DNA of 64,000 nucleotides from Methylophilus sp. 5 (GTDB taxonomy: Bacteria; Pseudomonadota; Gammaproteobacteria; Burkholderiales; Methylophilaceae): NCBI RefSeq assembly GCF_000515275.1, contig NZ_KI911560.1, positions 124,001-188,000 of the forward strand. The letters are read 5' to 3'. Positions 1 to 12,803 of the stretch are shown here, piece after piece. The notes beneath the pieces were generated by a model. It did no database searches. It was not told the DNA's origin and saw nothing but the letters and a program-made list of their open reading frames with translations. The translations under genes and the position numbers were made by a program. The stretch's first letter is position 1; every line of letters starts with the position of its first letter.

Positions 1-3263
<3,263 letters not shown>

Positions 3264-3282
3264 GCCCATTCACTCTTCATTA

Positions 3283-3314
3283 AAAAAGGCCAATACTCTC
3301 GTATTGGCCTTTTT
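3283..3314. terminator. bidirectional intrinsic terminator between the RTX gene and mfd
   Basis: A perfect stem AAAAAGGCCAATAC / GTATTGGCCTTTTT with loop TCTC, with A and T tracts on both sides. It lies 20 bases after the RTX stop and 9 bases from the mfd stop, so it can end both converging transcripts. Confidence 0.9.
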
Positions 3315-3322
3315 CGTTCACA

Positions 3323-6300
3323 TTAAGTAAACTCTTTTAATAACGTTTTCACTAACTCTACCCGATGGTTGAGATTACCCAACTGCACGCTTACCCGCAA
3401 CTTATCCGGCCCATTCATGCGGCAGCGTTTGTCGCGTTGTAACAGGCTGATCAGTTTCATCGGGTCGAGGTCAGCCTTGACATTAAACTGTAGTTGAATC
3501 GCGGCGTCTGAGGCATCAATCTTGATAATGCCCAGTGGCTTGGCAGCAATGCGCAGGCGATGGCAGGCGACAAGTGCTTCGCCGGGTTCAGGTAACAAGC
3601 CAAAGCGGTCTATCAGCTCTTCTTGCATGGCGTCGAGTGCATCGTCGTCTTCACAGTTGGCCAGGCGCTTGTAAATGACCAGGCGCTCGTGCACATCCGG
3701 GCAATAGTTGTTTGGCAATAAGGCAGGCGTATGCAGATTAATTTCTGTCGTCACACCTAACGGTGCATCCAGGTCTGGTTCTTTGCCTGCTTTGAGTTGT
3801 TTGACGGCATGGTTGAGCATATCGGAATACAGGTTAAAGCCGATTTCCTGCATTTCGCCGCTCTGGCTGTCGCCCAGCAACTCACCGGCGCCGCGAATTT
3901 CAAGGTCATGCATGGCCAGGTGAAAACCGGCCCCTAAATCTTCCAGCAGTTGAATCGCATCCAGACGTTTTTGCGCCTGCGGCGTGATGTTGCGGTCGGG
4001 GTCGGTCAGCAAATAGGTATAGGCCTGATGATGGCTGCGGCCGACGCGGCCACGCAACTGGTGTAATTGCGCCAGGCCAAACATATCGGCTTTGTTAATA
4101 ATCATAGTGTTAGCGGTGGGCACGTCAATACCGGTTTCGACAATGGTCGTGCATAGCAACAAATTGGCACGTTGCTGGTAAAAGTCGCGCATGACGTGCT
4201 CCAGCTCGCGCTCACGCAACTGGCCATGGCCGATCGCAATGCGCGCTTCTGGTACGATTTTCTCCAGCTTTTCTTTCATCACATAAATGGTATCGACCTC
4301 GTTATGCAAGAAGTAAACTTGCCCGCCACGCTTAAATTCGCGCATCACCGCTTCGCGGATGATGCCGTCAGAATAAGGCGTATGGAAGGTTTTAATCGCC
4401 AACCGCTTTTGTGGTGGCGTTGAAATGACCGAGAACTCACGCAGGCCTTCCATCGCCATACTCAATGTGCGTGGAATCGGCGTCGCGGTCAGCGTGAGTA
4501 CATCAACCTCGGCGCGTAACGCTTTCATTTGCTCTTTTTGACGCACGCCAAAACGATGCTCTTCGTCCAAAATTGCCAGACCCAGGTTTTTAAACTGCAC
4601 GTCTTTCTGGATCAACCTGTGCGTACCAATGACGATATCAATGCTGCCATCTGCCAAGCCTTTAAGGGCCTCGGCCTGCTCTTTGGCCGTTCTAAAACGC
4701 GAAATTTCAGCGATTTTAATCGGCCATTCGGCAAAACGGTCACAGAAGTTCTGATAATGCTGCTCGGCCAGCAAGGTGGTTGGCACCAGCACGGCCACCT
4801 GGCGGCCTCCCATCACGGCCACAAAAGCCGCGCGCAACGCCACCTCAGTTTTGCCAAAGCCAACATCACCACAGACCAATCTATCCATCGGGCGGCCAGA
4901 TTGCATGTCTTTGATCACATTTTCAATCGCTTCAAGCTGATCTGGCGTTTCTTCAAACGGGAAACCTTCGCAGAAGGCTTCGTAGTCATGCAAGCTCAAA
5001 GTAAACGCATGACCACGACGCGAGGCGCGCTGGGCGTACAAATTCAGTAACTCTGCTGCCGTATCACGGATCTGCTTGAGTGCTTTTTTCTTGGCTTTAT
5101 CCCACTGCCCACTGCCCAGGCGATGCAATGGCGCACTCTCAGGCGGCCCGCCAGAGTAACGTGAAATCAGGAATAACTGCGACACCGGCACATACAGCTT
5201 GTCATCGCCATAATACTCAATCAATAACAGCTCGGTTTCACCCTCACCAAAATCAATATTGACCAAGCCCTTGTAGCGCCCTACCCCGTGCTGCTCATGT
5301 ACCACCGGGTCGTCCAGCCGCAGTTCGGATAAATCCTTAAGCATGCCCTCGGCATTGCGGGCTTTTTCCTGGTTACGGCGCCGTTGCTGCCGCACAGTGC
5401 TGGCATATAACTCGGCTTCGGTAATCACTGCCAGTTGCTCACCATCTAGCATGCCTTGATGCAGTGGCGCCACACCCAGCATGACCGGGAAGTTAGACTG
5501 CGCAAACCCGGCCCAGTCTTCTGCCAGTGAAAAGGTCAGGCCATGTTCGCTAAATAATTGGGCAATGGTTTCACGGCGGCCCAAGCTCTCGGCGGCGATG
5601 AGTACACGACCAGCAAACTGGCTGATAAAGCCCTGCAGTTTATGTAAGGGTTGCTCTGCGCGGCGGTCCACATCAACCGCCGGAAACGTTTTGTTAAGCG
5701 CCAGCTGCTGATTCACCAAAGCAAATGCATGCGTTTGCTTGAAAAATTCGTCGACTTTTTGCAACAGGCTTTCGGGTCGCAAAATGGGCTTTTCGGCGTC
5801 ATACGCCATCAACTTGTAGCGACTATTGGCATCGGCCCAAAAGGTCTGCGCAGCTTTATCCAGGTCACCATGCAGGCAGAGCACGGTTTGCGCGGGCAAG
5901 TAGTCAAACAGCGTGGCCGTTTGTTCAAAAAACAAGGGTAAATACCACTCTACGCCGCCACTGGGAGTGCCTTTGCTCACATCTTTGTAAATTTTTGCGC
6001 GTTGCGGATCGCCCTCAAAATACTCGCGAAACTGGCTGCGAAAGCGCGTGATCGCCGCTTCATCCATCGGAAACTCGCGCGCGGGCAGCATGCGGATTTC
6101 CGGCACCGGATACACGCTGCGCTGGGTATCAATATCAAACGTGCGTATGGTTTCGATCTCGTCATCAAACAAGTCGATACGGTAAGGGAACGCACTGCCC
6201 ATGGGATATAAATCGACCAGACCACCACGCACACTGAACTCACCCGGCCCCATGACCTGGCTCACATGGTGGTAGCCTGCCTGCGCGCACTGGTTGCGCA

Positions 6301-6733
6301 AAGCATCGACATCAAGCTTCTGGCCTTTTTTAAGCATAAAGGTATGCGCGGCCAGATAAGCAATAGGCGGCAACCTGAGCAAAGCAGTCGCCATCGGCAC
6401 AATCACTACATTGCTCTGGTTCTGGCTCAGCTGATACAAAGTTGCCAAACGCTCAGAGGTTAAATCGGGGTGCGGCGAGAACACATCGTAGGGCAGTGTT
6501 TCCCAGTCTGGCAGCAAATGTACTTGAATGGGCTCGCCCTTACTCTCTCGGCCAAAAAACGGGATTTCGTCCATCAATCGCTGTGCTTCAAACGCACTGG
6601 CGGTGAGAATTACCAAGGGGGTTTGTGTTGCTTTTAAACCACAGGCCAATTCAGCCAAGGCTCGGCTATCCAGGCCCTGACTATGAAAAGAAAAACGTTG
6701 CGGATGCCCAATGACGGGGAATGAAACTGCCAT
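3323..6733 (-). CDS. mfd: Transcription-repair coupling factor Mfd
   Basis: 1136 residues, close to the 1148 of E. coli Mfd. This superfamily 2 DNA translocase removes RNA polymerase stalled at DNA damage and recruits UvrA. Visible parts in order: an N-terminal UvrB-like region; the RNA-polymerase-interacting region near residue 470-535 ([17 protein letters not shown]); the translocase motor with Walker A GDVGFGKT near 620 and Walker B DEEHRFGV near 721; motif TATPIPRT; the helicase C region with QLRGRVGRS; and the C-terminal TRCF domain. The ATG start has only a weak upstream Shine-Dalgarno sequence, but the N-terminal sequence is collinear with the family. It is transcribed alone, convergent with the RTX gene and divergent from rpiA. 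Confidence 0.97.
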   Translation of the reverse strand: MAVSFPVIGHPQRFSFHSQGLDSRALAELACGLKATQTPLVILTASAFEAQRLMDEIPFFGRESKGEPIQVHLLPDWETLPYDVFSPHPDLTSERLATLYQLSQNQSNVVIVPMATALLRLPPIAYLAAHTFMLKKGQKLDVDALRNQCAQAGYHHVSQVMGPGEFSVRGGLVDLYPMGSAFPYRIDLFDDEIETIRTFDIDTQRSVYPVPEIRMLPAREFPMDEAAITRFRSQFREYFEGDPQRAKIYKDVSKGTPSGGVEWYLPLFFEQTATLFDYLPAQTVLCLHGDLDKAAQTFWADANSRYKLMAYDAEKPILRPESLLQKVDEFFKQTHAFALVNQQLALNKTFPAVDVDRRAEQPLHKLQGFISQFAGRVLIAAESLGRRETIAQLFSEHGLTFSLAEDWAGFAQSNFPVMLGVAPLHQGMLDGEQLAVITEAELYASTVRQQRRRNQEKARNAEGMLKDLSELRLDDPVVHEQHGVGRYKGLVNIDFGEGETELLLIEYYGDDKLYVPVSQLFLISRYSGGPPESAPLHRLGSGQWDKAKKKALKQIRDTAAELLNLYAQRASRRGHAFTLSLHDYEAFCEGFPFEETPDQLEAIENVIKDMQSGRPMDRLVCGDVGFGKTEVALRAAFVAVMGGRQVAVLVPTTLLAEQHYQNFCDRFAEWPIKIAEISRFRTAKEQAEALKGLADGSIDIVIGTHRLIQKDVQFKNLGLAILDEEHRFGVRQKEQMKALRAEVDVLTLTATPIPRTLSMAMEGLREFSVISTPPQKRLAIKTFHTPYSDGIIREAVMREFKRGGQVYFLHNEVDTIYVMKEKLEKIVPEARIAIGHGQLRERELEHVMRDFYQQRANLLLCTTIVETGIDVPTANTMIINKADMFGLAQLHQLRGRVGRSHHQAYTYLLTDPDRNITPQAQKRLDAIQLLEDLGAGFHLAMHDLEIRGAGELLGDSQSGEMQEIGFNLYSDMLNHAVKQLKAGKEPDLDAPLGVTTEINLHTPALLPNNYCPDVHERLVIYKRLANCEDDDALDAMQEELIDRFGLLPEPGEALVACHRLRIAAKPLGIIKIDASDAAIQLQFNVKADLDPMKLISLLQRDKRCRMNGPDKLRVSVQLGNLNHRVELVKTLLKEFT

Positions 6734-6797
6734 AAAAAGTTAGAATCTTATTGCTCAGGTTGGACGAGTATTTCTTGGCGAATCTGCCGAGTTTGCT

Positions 6798-6828
6798 ATT
6801 ATAACTGCAAGCGTCCACAGACTGTCAT
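6798..6828 (-). promoter_or_regulatory. possible sigma70 promoter of mfd
   Basis: Read on the minus strand there is ATGACA, a 19-base spacer and a perfect TATAAT, about 65 bases before the mfd start codon. The spacer is longer than the preferred 17, so this is only a candidate. The rest of the mfd-rpiA gap (6734-7053) shows no other clear signal apart from the short leader ORF at 6983. Confidence 0.35.
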
Positions 6829-6982
6829 TGAATGACACGCGAGACGCCTGAGCGAACAGAATGCACGACAGGGTATTTCTATCAATGCAAGTTGCCACAT
6901 CAATCTGACTCACTTGGCCAGACAAGGCGCGATTAAAAAATTTTGACGCCGCATATAGTTAATATGTAAGGATAAATTTTTT

Positions 6983-7057
6983 ATGAGTAACACAGTATGG
7001 CAACGCACATTGCATTTAGATAAATGCCCTGAACCAGCACGGAGAAAAAACACATGA
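6983..7057 (+). CDS. possible 24-residue leader ORF overlapping rpiA
   Basis: A short ORF begins MSNTVWQRTLHL and ends in RRKNT. It has AAGGA ten bases before its ATG, a better ribosome site than many genes here, and its TGA overlaps the rpiA ATG as ATGA. That arrangement would couple its translation to rpiA. I do not recognise the peptide and its length makes chance likely; comparison of upstream regions of rpiA in relatives would decide. Confidence 0.3.
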   Translation: MSNTVWQRTLHLDKCPEPARRKNT

Positions 7058-7728
7058 ACGACAAACAAGCCGTCGCGCTGGAAGCCGCCAGCTACGTTAA
7101 AAACGACATGATCGTCGGCCTGGGCACAGGGTCTACAGCCAATTACTTTATTGAAGCACTGGCCGAGCGCCAGCGCACTGAAAGTTTACGCATCACCACT
7201 GTTGCCAGCTCCAATATCAGCATGATCAAGGCACAAAGCAGCGGCTTGACGGTGCTTAGCCTCTCACAACTGAGCCAGATCGACCTGTATGTAGATGGCG
7301 CCGACGAAATCACGCCAGACAACGCCCTGCTCAAAGGTCGCGGCTATGACCTGGTGATGGAAAAACTATTGGCGAAAGCCGCTAAACAATTTATTGTCGT
7401 CGCGGATAAAAGCAAACTGGTGAGCCGTATTGGTGAAAACTTTGCGATCCCGATTGAAGTCATACCCTTTGCCTGGCAAGCGGCCAAACGTAGCCTGGAG
7501 GCCATTGGTGGCGTAGGTGAGTTGCGCCAAAATGTCGCCAAAGATGGCTTGTCTATTAGCAGCCACGGTAGCCTGGTGCTGGATATGCGCTTTGATGCCA
7601 GCCTGGATGCAAATGCCTTGAATGCCTTAATTAACAACATCCCTGGCGTGGTTGAGCACGGCATTTTTGCCAAGTTGGCAAGCACCATCCTGATTGCAGA
7701 CCAAGGCAAGATTGAGACGCGCGTTTAA
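7054..7728 (+). CDS. rpiA: Ribose-5-phosphate isomerase A
   Basis: 224 residues, near the usual 219-225. It interconverts ribose 5-phosphate and ribulose 5-phosphate in the non-oxidative pentose phosphate pathway; in a methylotroph this also feeds the ribulose monophosphate cycle (inference). Seen: the phosphate-binding VGLGTGSTA near residue 21-29, the active-site DGADE near 88-92, and the lysine and glutamate that follow. The usual glycine-rich KGGGGALxREK loop is replaced by KGRGYDLVMEK, keeping the catalytic Lys and Glu. GGAG lies nine bases before the ATG. mltF follows after 19 bases, so they probably share a transcript. Confidence 0.95.
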   Translation: MNDKQAVALEAASYVKNDMIVGLGTGSTANYFIEALAERQRTESLRITTVASSNISMIKAQSSGLTVLSLSQLSQIDLYVDGADEITPDNALLKGRGYDLVMEKLLAKAAKQFIVVADKSKLVSRIGENFAIPIEVIPFAWQAAKRSLEAIGGVGELRQNVAKDGLSISSHGSLVLDMRFDASLDANALNALINNIPGVVEHGIFAKLASTILIADQGKIETRV

Positions 7729-7747
7729 GCGTTAACTCCCTGGTCTT

Positions 7748-9217
7748 ATGCGTTTTTTTTCTGGCAAGTCAACGCACGCAGTATGGTTTAAGGCCATATT
7801 GGCCACGGTGTGTGCGACGTTACTGGCATGTAGTGACAATGGCAGCCAAAAGCATCTGGCGCAAGCCAAGGCCAAGCCTGATCCCTACACTATCCGCTTT
7901 GTCACTATCAACAGCCCCAGCACTTACTTTATAGATAGCCAAAACAATTATGCCGGGCTTGAGTATGACCTGGCCAAGCGCTTTGTCGAGTTTTTAGGGC
8001 CACCCTATAAACTCGAATTCATCGTTGTCGACAGCTTTGATAAAGTGTTCCCGACACTATTACGAGGCGATGCTGACATCGCCGCGGCTGATATTAGCAT
8101 CACCCCCGCGCGTAAACGCCAGGTATTGTTTGGCCCGGCGTTTAACCAGGTGCAAGCCATGGTGGTGTATAACCGCGACAAAAACAATGAACCCAACAAT
8201 GCCGAGGCCCTGTTTGAAAAACGCATCGTGCTGCCAAAAAGCACCAGTTTTGTCGAACGCATGCGTGAATTGCAGTCAAAATCGCCCACACTCACCTGGA
8301 AAGAAACCGACAAACTCAGCTCTGAACAGCTGATTGAAGCGGTGGCACGCAACGAGATAGACTTTACCGTCGCCGACAATCACCTGGTGGCCATCATGCA
8401 ATACAACTATCCGCAACTGGATGCGGGCATGATGCTAGGCCAAGCCGACAAAATTGCCTGGGCGCTCAATAAATTACATGGTGAAGAACGGCTCGCACAA
8501 ATGCAGGCTTTTTTCAAAAAAATAGAAAAAGACGGCACCTTACGTAATTTATTAGACCGTTATCACGGCCACACCAAGCGCTTAAAACCCGTGGATGTCA
8601 CAGCCTTTTTAAGCAAGTCGCATACCCTGCTGCCTAAATATGTGCGGCTGTTTAAAAGCGCGCAAGAAATCACCGACATAGACTGGCGCCTGCTGGCAGC
8701 ACTTAGCTATCAGGAATCACATTGGGACAACTACAGCACCTCACCGACCAATGTGCGCGGCCTGATGATGCTCACAGAACAAACCTCTAACATGATGAAC
8801 GTCACCGATCGACTAGACCCCAAACAAAGCGTGATGGCGGGCGCCAAATTTTTGTTATGGATGAAAGACCGCATCCCCTCGCGCATCCCCGAACCAGACC
8901 GCACCTTTATGACCCTGGCCGCCTACAACAATGGCGTCGGCCACCTTGAAGACGCGCGCATCATCGCGCAAAAACTCGGCCTCAACCCCGATAGCTGGGC
9001 AGACGTAAAACGCGGCTATCAACTGCTGAATGACCCGGCTTATTATGTGAATGCCAGACATGGCTATTGTAGCTGTGGCGCACCCGTGATTTATACCGAG
9101 TTGGTACGCAGTTACTACCAGATCATGCAAAAATACTTCCCAACCTATGACCCTGGCGTAGACCCATACAAGATTGCAGAAACAAAAATGCCTTGGTTGT
9201 TAGCCAAGGCATCTTAA
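7748..9217 (+). CDS. mltF: MltF-type membrane-bound lytic murein transglycosylase
   Basis: 489 residues. A signal peptide ends in a lipobox (LLAC, Cys near residue 28), so it is probably an outer-membrane-anchored lipoprotein in the periplasm. Residues about 45-275 form a bacterial extracellular solute-binding (family 3) domain, with YAGLEYDLAKRF and ADIAAADISITPARK. Residues about 300-430 form a soluble lytic transglycosylase (SLT) domain with ALSYQESHW, whose Glu (about 323) is the expected catalytic acid, then AAYNNGVGHL. Such enzymes cut the MurNAc-GlcNAc bond to give anhydromuropeptides; the solute-binding domain acts as a regulator in MltF. The last codons and the stop lie inside a hairpin repeat that is duplicated downstream (9156-9250, 10017-10111, 11026-11067), so the C-terminal tail KMPWLLAKAS may differ from that of the ancestor. 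Confidence 0.93.
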   Translation: MRFFSGKSTHAVWFKAILATVCATLLACSDNGSQKHLAQAKAKPDPYTIRFVTINSPSTYFIDSQNNYAGLEYDLAKRFVEFLGPPYKLEFIVVDSFDKVFPTLLRGDADIAAADISITPARKRQVLFGPAFNQVQAMVVYNRDKNNEPNNAEALFEKRIVLPKSTSFVERMRELQSKSPTLTWKETDKLSSEQLIEAVARNEIDFTVADNHLVAIMQYNYPQLDAGMMLGQADKIAWALNKLHGEERLAQMQAFFKKIEKDGTLRNLLDRYHGHTKRLKPVDVTAFLSKSHTLLPKYVRLFKSAQEITDIDWRLLAALSYQESHWDNYSTSPTNVRGLMMLTEQTSNMMNVTDRLDPKQSVMAGAKFLLWMKDRIPSRIPEPDRTFMTLAAYNNGVGHLEDARIIAQKLGLNPDSWADVKRGYQLLNDPAYYVNARHGYCSCGAPVIYTELVRSYYQIMQKYFPTYDPGVDPYKIAETKMPWLLAKAS

Positions 9218-9250
9218 AACCAAATTTATTCTTACTCTGACCCCAATTCA
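9156..9250. repeat. 95-base direct repeat, copy 1 (mltF 3' end plus hairpin)
   Basis: From GCGTAGACCCATACAAG to ACCCCAATTCA this segment recurs at 10017-10111, exactly 861 bases on, with 5 mismatches by eye. It contains the last 20 codons of mltF, the hairpin and the box TTGGGGTCAGAGTAAGA (read on the minus strand). Confidence 0.9.
9184..9211 (-). terminator. intrinsic terminator for the 9232 gene, copy 1 of the hairpin
   Basis: Perfect 8-base stem TGCCTTGG / CCAAGGCA with loop TTGTTAG, followed on the minus strand by TTTTTG. It overlaps the mltF stop region and serves the minus-strand gene just upstream. Confidence 0.75.
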
Positions 9251-9696
9251 ATTCTTGAGCCCCCTGCAACAATATTGAGAGGTTTTTTGAACTCGATATT
9301 AACAGCAACAAACTTTCCTCCGTCAAAGAATTCGCCTATAGCTCTAAAAGCATCTTTAACTAAAAACATGACATCTTCTTTATTTGCTTTCAATGTCTCT
9401 GGCGTAAATATTTCATTAATTCTCCAGTGCATTGATGTACCTGATTCACCATATGTTCGGCCTAACGGATCTGCTGAAATTGAAATTAAATGCCCTTGCC
9501 AGTTCAATATATAATATTCAGTCTTGTCGGTTCCTTCGTAAGCCCCTCCAGCAGTTCCTGCAAGAATGATATAAGCATCGCGCTCTTTATCTACTGCCCA
9601 CCTCCACAAAGTTGGTTTACTTCCATCAGCTTCAACTACCACATCAAATGGCAAGTTAACCTTCGCATCTTCCGGCATTTTTTCAGTGACGAACAT
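9232..9696 (-). CDS. hypothetical protein with repeat-derived C-terminus
   Basis: 154 residues, not recognised. It has no signal peptide or membrane segment; it is mixed alpha/beta with a WRWAVDKERDAYIILAG segment and YYILNWQGHLISIS. AGGA precedes the ATG by six bases, so it is likely translated. Its last residues RIELGSE and its stop are encoded by the GAATTGGGGTCAGAGTAA box of the repeat at 9156-9250, meaning the original 3' end was probably cut and replaced. It lies in the scar island between mltF and serS and has no functional partner in view. Confidence 0.6.
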   Translation of the reverse strand: MFVTEKMPEDAKVNLPFDVVVEADGSKPTLWRWAVDKERDAYIILAGTAGGAYEGTDKTEYYILNWQGHLISISADPLGRTYGESGTSMHWRINEIFTPETLKANKEDVMFLVKDAFRAIGEFFDGGKFVAVNIEFKKPLNIVAGGSRIELGSE

Positions 9697-9825
9697 TTTG
9701 ATTCCTAACGTAAAATTGAACTATCAATCCTTATCGCGCTTTCTAAGTAGCTACTACATCAAACTCTTATGATCTACAAAACAACTCAGGCAGCCTAAGC
9801 AACAAGATTTTAAATCTATAAACCT

Positions 9826-10019
9826 TAAGTAAATATTGAATCAACTTCACCCAGTTGTACCACCGCATCGATCTGTAAACTGCTGGGGAGCTGATGTGTA
9901 ATAAACACAATACTCACTTTACCTTTGAGCTTATTAATCGTCTGTACAAAATGCTCTGCGGTTTGTGGGTCAAGGTTGCTGACTGCTTCATCGAATATAA
10001 GAATATTAGGCTGCCCGCG
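9826..10019 (-). pseudogene. C-terminal fragment of a type I secretion ABC ATPase (HlyB-like)
   Basis: About 63 residues survive: ILIFDEAVSNLDPQTAEHF (Walker B and D-loop) then KGKVSIVFITHQLP (H-loop) and LQIDAVVQLG, ending at a normal stop. This matches the end of HlyB-family peptidase/ABC exporters that secrete RTX proteins. The Walker A, the signature motif and the whole membrane domain are missing; the fragment starts abruptly at the junction with repeat copy 2 near 10019. The reading frame continues into the repeat without an acceptable start. It is a relic, probably of an exporter like the one the RTX protein at the window start would need. Confidence 0.8.
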
Positions 10020-10111
10020 TAGACCCATACAAGATTGCAGAAATAAAAATGCCTTGGTTGTTAGCCAAGGCATCTTAAAACCAAACTTGATCTTACGCTG
10101 ACCCCAATTCA
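10017..10111. repeat. 95-base direct repeat, copy 2
   Basis: Second copy of the mltF 3' end and hairpin, abutting the truncated ABC-ATPase fragment on one side and followed by the 10141 gene on the other. Its 5' edge matches mltF coding sequence, so it was copied from the mltF end rather than the reverse. Confidence 0.9.
10045..10072 (-). terminator. intrinsic terminator for the 10141 gene, copy 2 of the hairpin
   Basis: Identical stem TGCCTTGG / CCAAGGCA with a T-rich tail on the minus strand, 69 bases downstream of the 10141 stop. Confidence 0.7.
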
Positions 10112-10140
10112 TTACATTCTCATCAGGATTTAACTCCCAT

Positions 10141-10752
10141 TTACCATTTATCAGTTGGGTCTATTCTTCTTTGTATTCTTCTATACGCAGGATTGCCGTT
10201 AAACTCTTTACTATTTTTTTCTTGTAGTGTGAGGTACTTAATCCCTTCAGGGCCATTAGATTTGATCAACATATTGACGTCATATATTTCTTCAGGAATA
10301 TCTGCAAAAGGTATCCTTTCCCAATTGGAACCTTGCCAGACGAACCCAATAAACGGTGGTTTTGGTTTACCGTATTGTTTAAACTCTTGTTCTGTTGGAA
10401 ATTCCCCCACAATATATAATTTTTTATTGTGAACATTCACGACGTTAGCCTTTAGATGCTCATTCCAAACAATAGGCTTATCACTAAACTCAGGTAAATT
10501 AATGGTCACCCAAGCCTCTCTGGCGATGCATGTAGCCCAGTTTCCGCCTGTGTAAGCTTCTGAACACTTTTTCTTCTGCGTGACTACTATCACACGCCCA
10601 TCATTGAGTTTGACTTCTTCTTGCCACTCAACATAACTAGGACCACCCAACAAAGGCCTGCCTAGCATTGTGGAAATGCAGGCACTCAACAGTGATGCGC
10701 TAATAAATACAATCAAAATCTGCATGCATTTCTTGGCTACATTCGACTTCAC
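10141..10752 (-). CDS. hypothetical lipoprotein
   Basis: 203 residues from a GTG start with GAGGAG five bases upstream. The N-terminus is a lipoprotein signal: a basic start, a hydrophobic run and lipobox LLSAC with Cys near residue 25. After that come a hydrophilic region with a probable disulfide pair (KKKCSEAY and WATCIA) and several tryptophans. I recognise no family. It lies in the mltF-serS scar island, is followed by its own copy of the shared terminator, and has no obvious partner; a cell-envelope location is all that can be inferred. Confidence 0.65.
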   Translation of the reverse strand: MKSNVAKKCMQILIVFISASLLSACISTMLGRPLLGGPSYVEWQEEVKLNDGRVIVVTQKKKCSEAYTGGNWATCIAREAWVTINLPEFSDKPIVWNEHLKANVVNVHNKKLYIVGEFPTEQEFKQYGKPKPPFIGFVWQGSNWERIPFADIPEEIYDVNMLIKSNGPEGIKYLTLQEKNSKEFNGNPAYRRIQRRIDPTDKW

Positions 10753-10877
10753 TTAAACTCCTCTTCTTATCATTCATTCCCCATCACTGGGTTGGGGTGT
10801 GGGTGGTAACCAGCGTTTGCAAGATCAACTTGGTAATCCATCGTGTGGTTGTGGTTATTAATACACAGCTTTCATGC

Positions 10878-10904
10878 GGCGTACCGCAAGCGGGTACGCC
10901 CTAC
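10878..10904 (-). repeat. REP-like palindrome with GTAG flank
   Basis: On the minus strand GTAG is followed directly by an 8-base stem GGCGTACC / GGTACGCC with a 7-base loop. A GTAG-type tetranucleotide 5' of a palindrome is the known signature of REP sequences handled by RAYT (Y1 HUH) transposases. It lies in the otherwise empty stretch 10753-11033, which carries no supported gene; a 69-codon plus-strand frame there looks fortuitous. Confidence 0.55.
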
Positions 10905-11025
10905 ACAAAACAAACATGAATTAACACTTTGGCAATATTATCACCGTGCAATGGTTAGAGAATGTAGTGATGCATCTAAAAAAGTGATTAAATCATTTTG
11001 TTATAACGATTCGTATTGTGGACAC

Positions 11026-11067
11026 GCAGAAACAAAAATGCCTTGGTTGTGAGCCAAGGCATTTTAA
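11026..11067. repeat. third, shorter copy of the mltF/serS hairpin repeat
   Basis: About 42 bases matching 9176-9217 (GCAGAAACAAAAATGCC and onward) with one change in the loop (TTGTGAG for TTGTTAG) and one near the end. This copy sits directly downstream of serS and is probably the native serS terminator. Confidence 0.85.
11034..11061 (-). terminator. serS intrinsic terminator
   Basis: Stem TGCCTTGG / CCAAGGCA, then TTTTTG on the minus strand, 27 bases after the serS stop. Confidence 0.85.
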
Positions 11068-11087
11068 TGACAACGGTGACGTATCGA

Positions 11088-12801
<1,714 letters not shown>

Positions 12802-12803
12802 GA

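Noticed and set aside
4529..5050. 173-codon plus-strand frame inside mfd
   Set aside because: Antisense shadow of a conserved motor domain, with no family features or ribosome site.
9825..10112. The full 95-codon frame over the ABC-ATPase fragment taken as a gene
   Set aside because: Its first third is translated repeat (MNWGQRKIKFGF), so only the C-terminal ATPase part is meaningful; annotated as a pseudogene.
10843..11052. 69-codon plus-strand frame ending in AETKMPWL
   Set aside because: It only picks up the third copy of the mltF end repeat and crosses the REP palindrome; no ribosome site and no protein-like composition.
9156..11067. The three hairpins as integron attC sites with gene cassettes
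   Set aside because: No integrase is seen, genes lack the cassette orientation and spacing, and the hairpins have T tracts and extend into mltF coding sequence.
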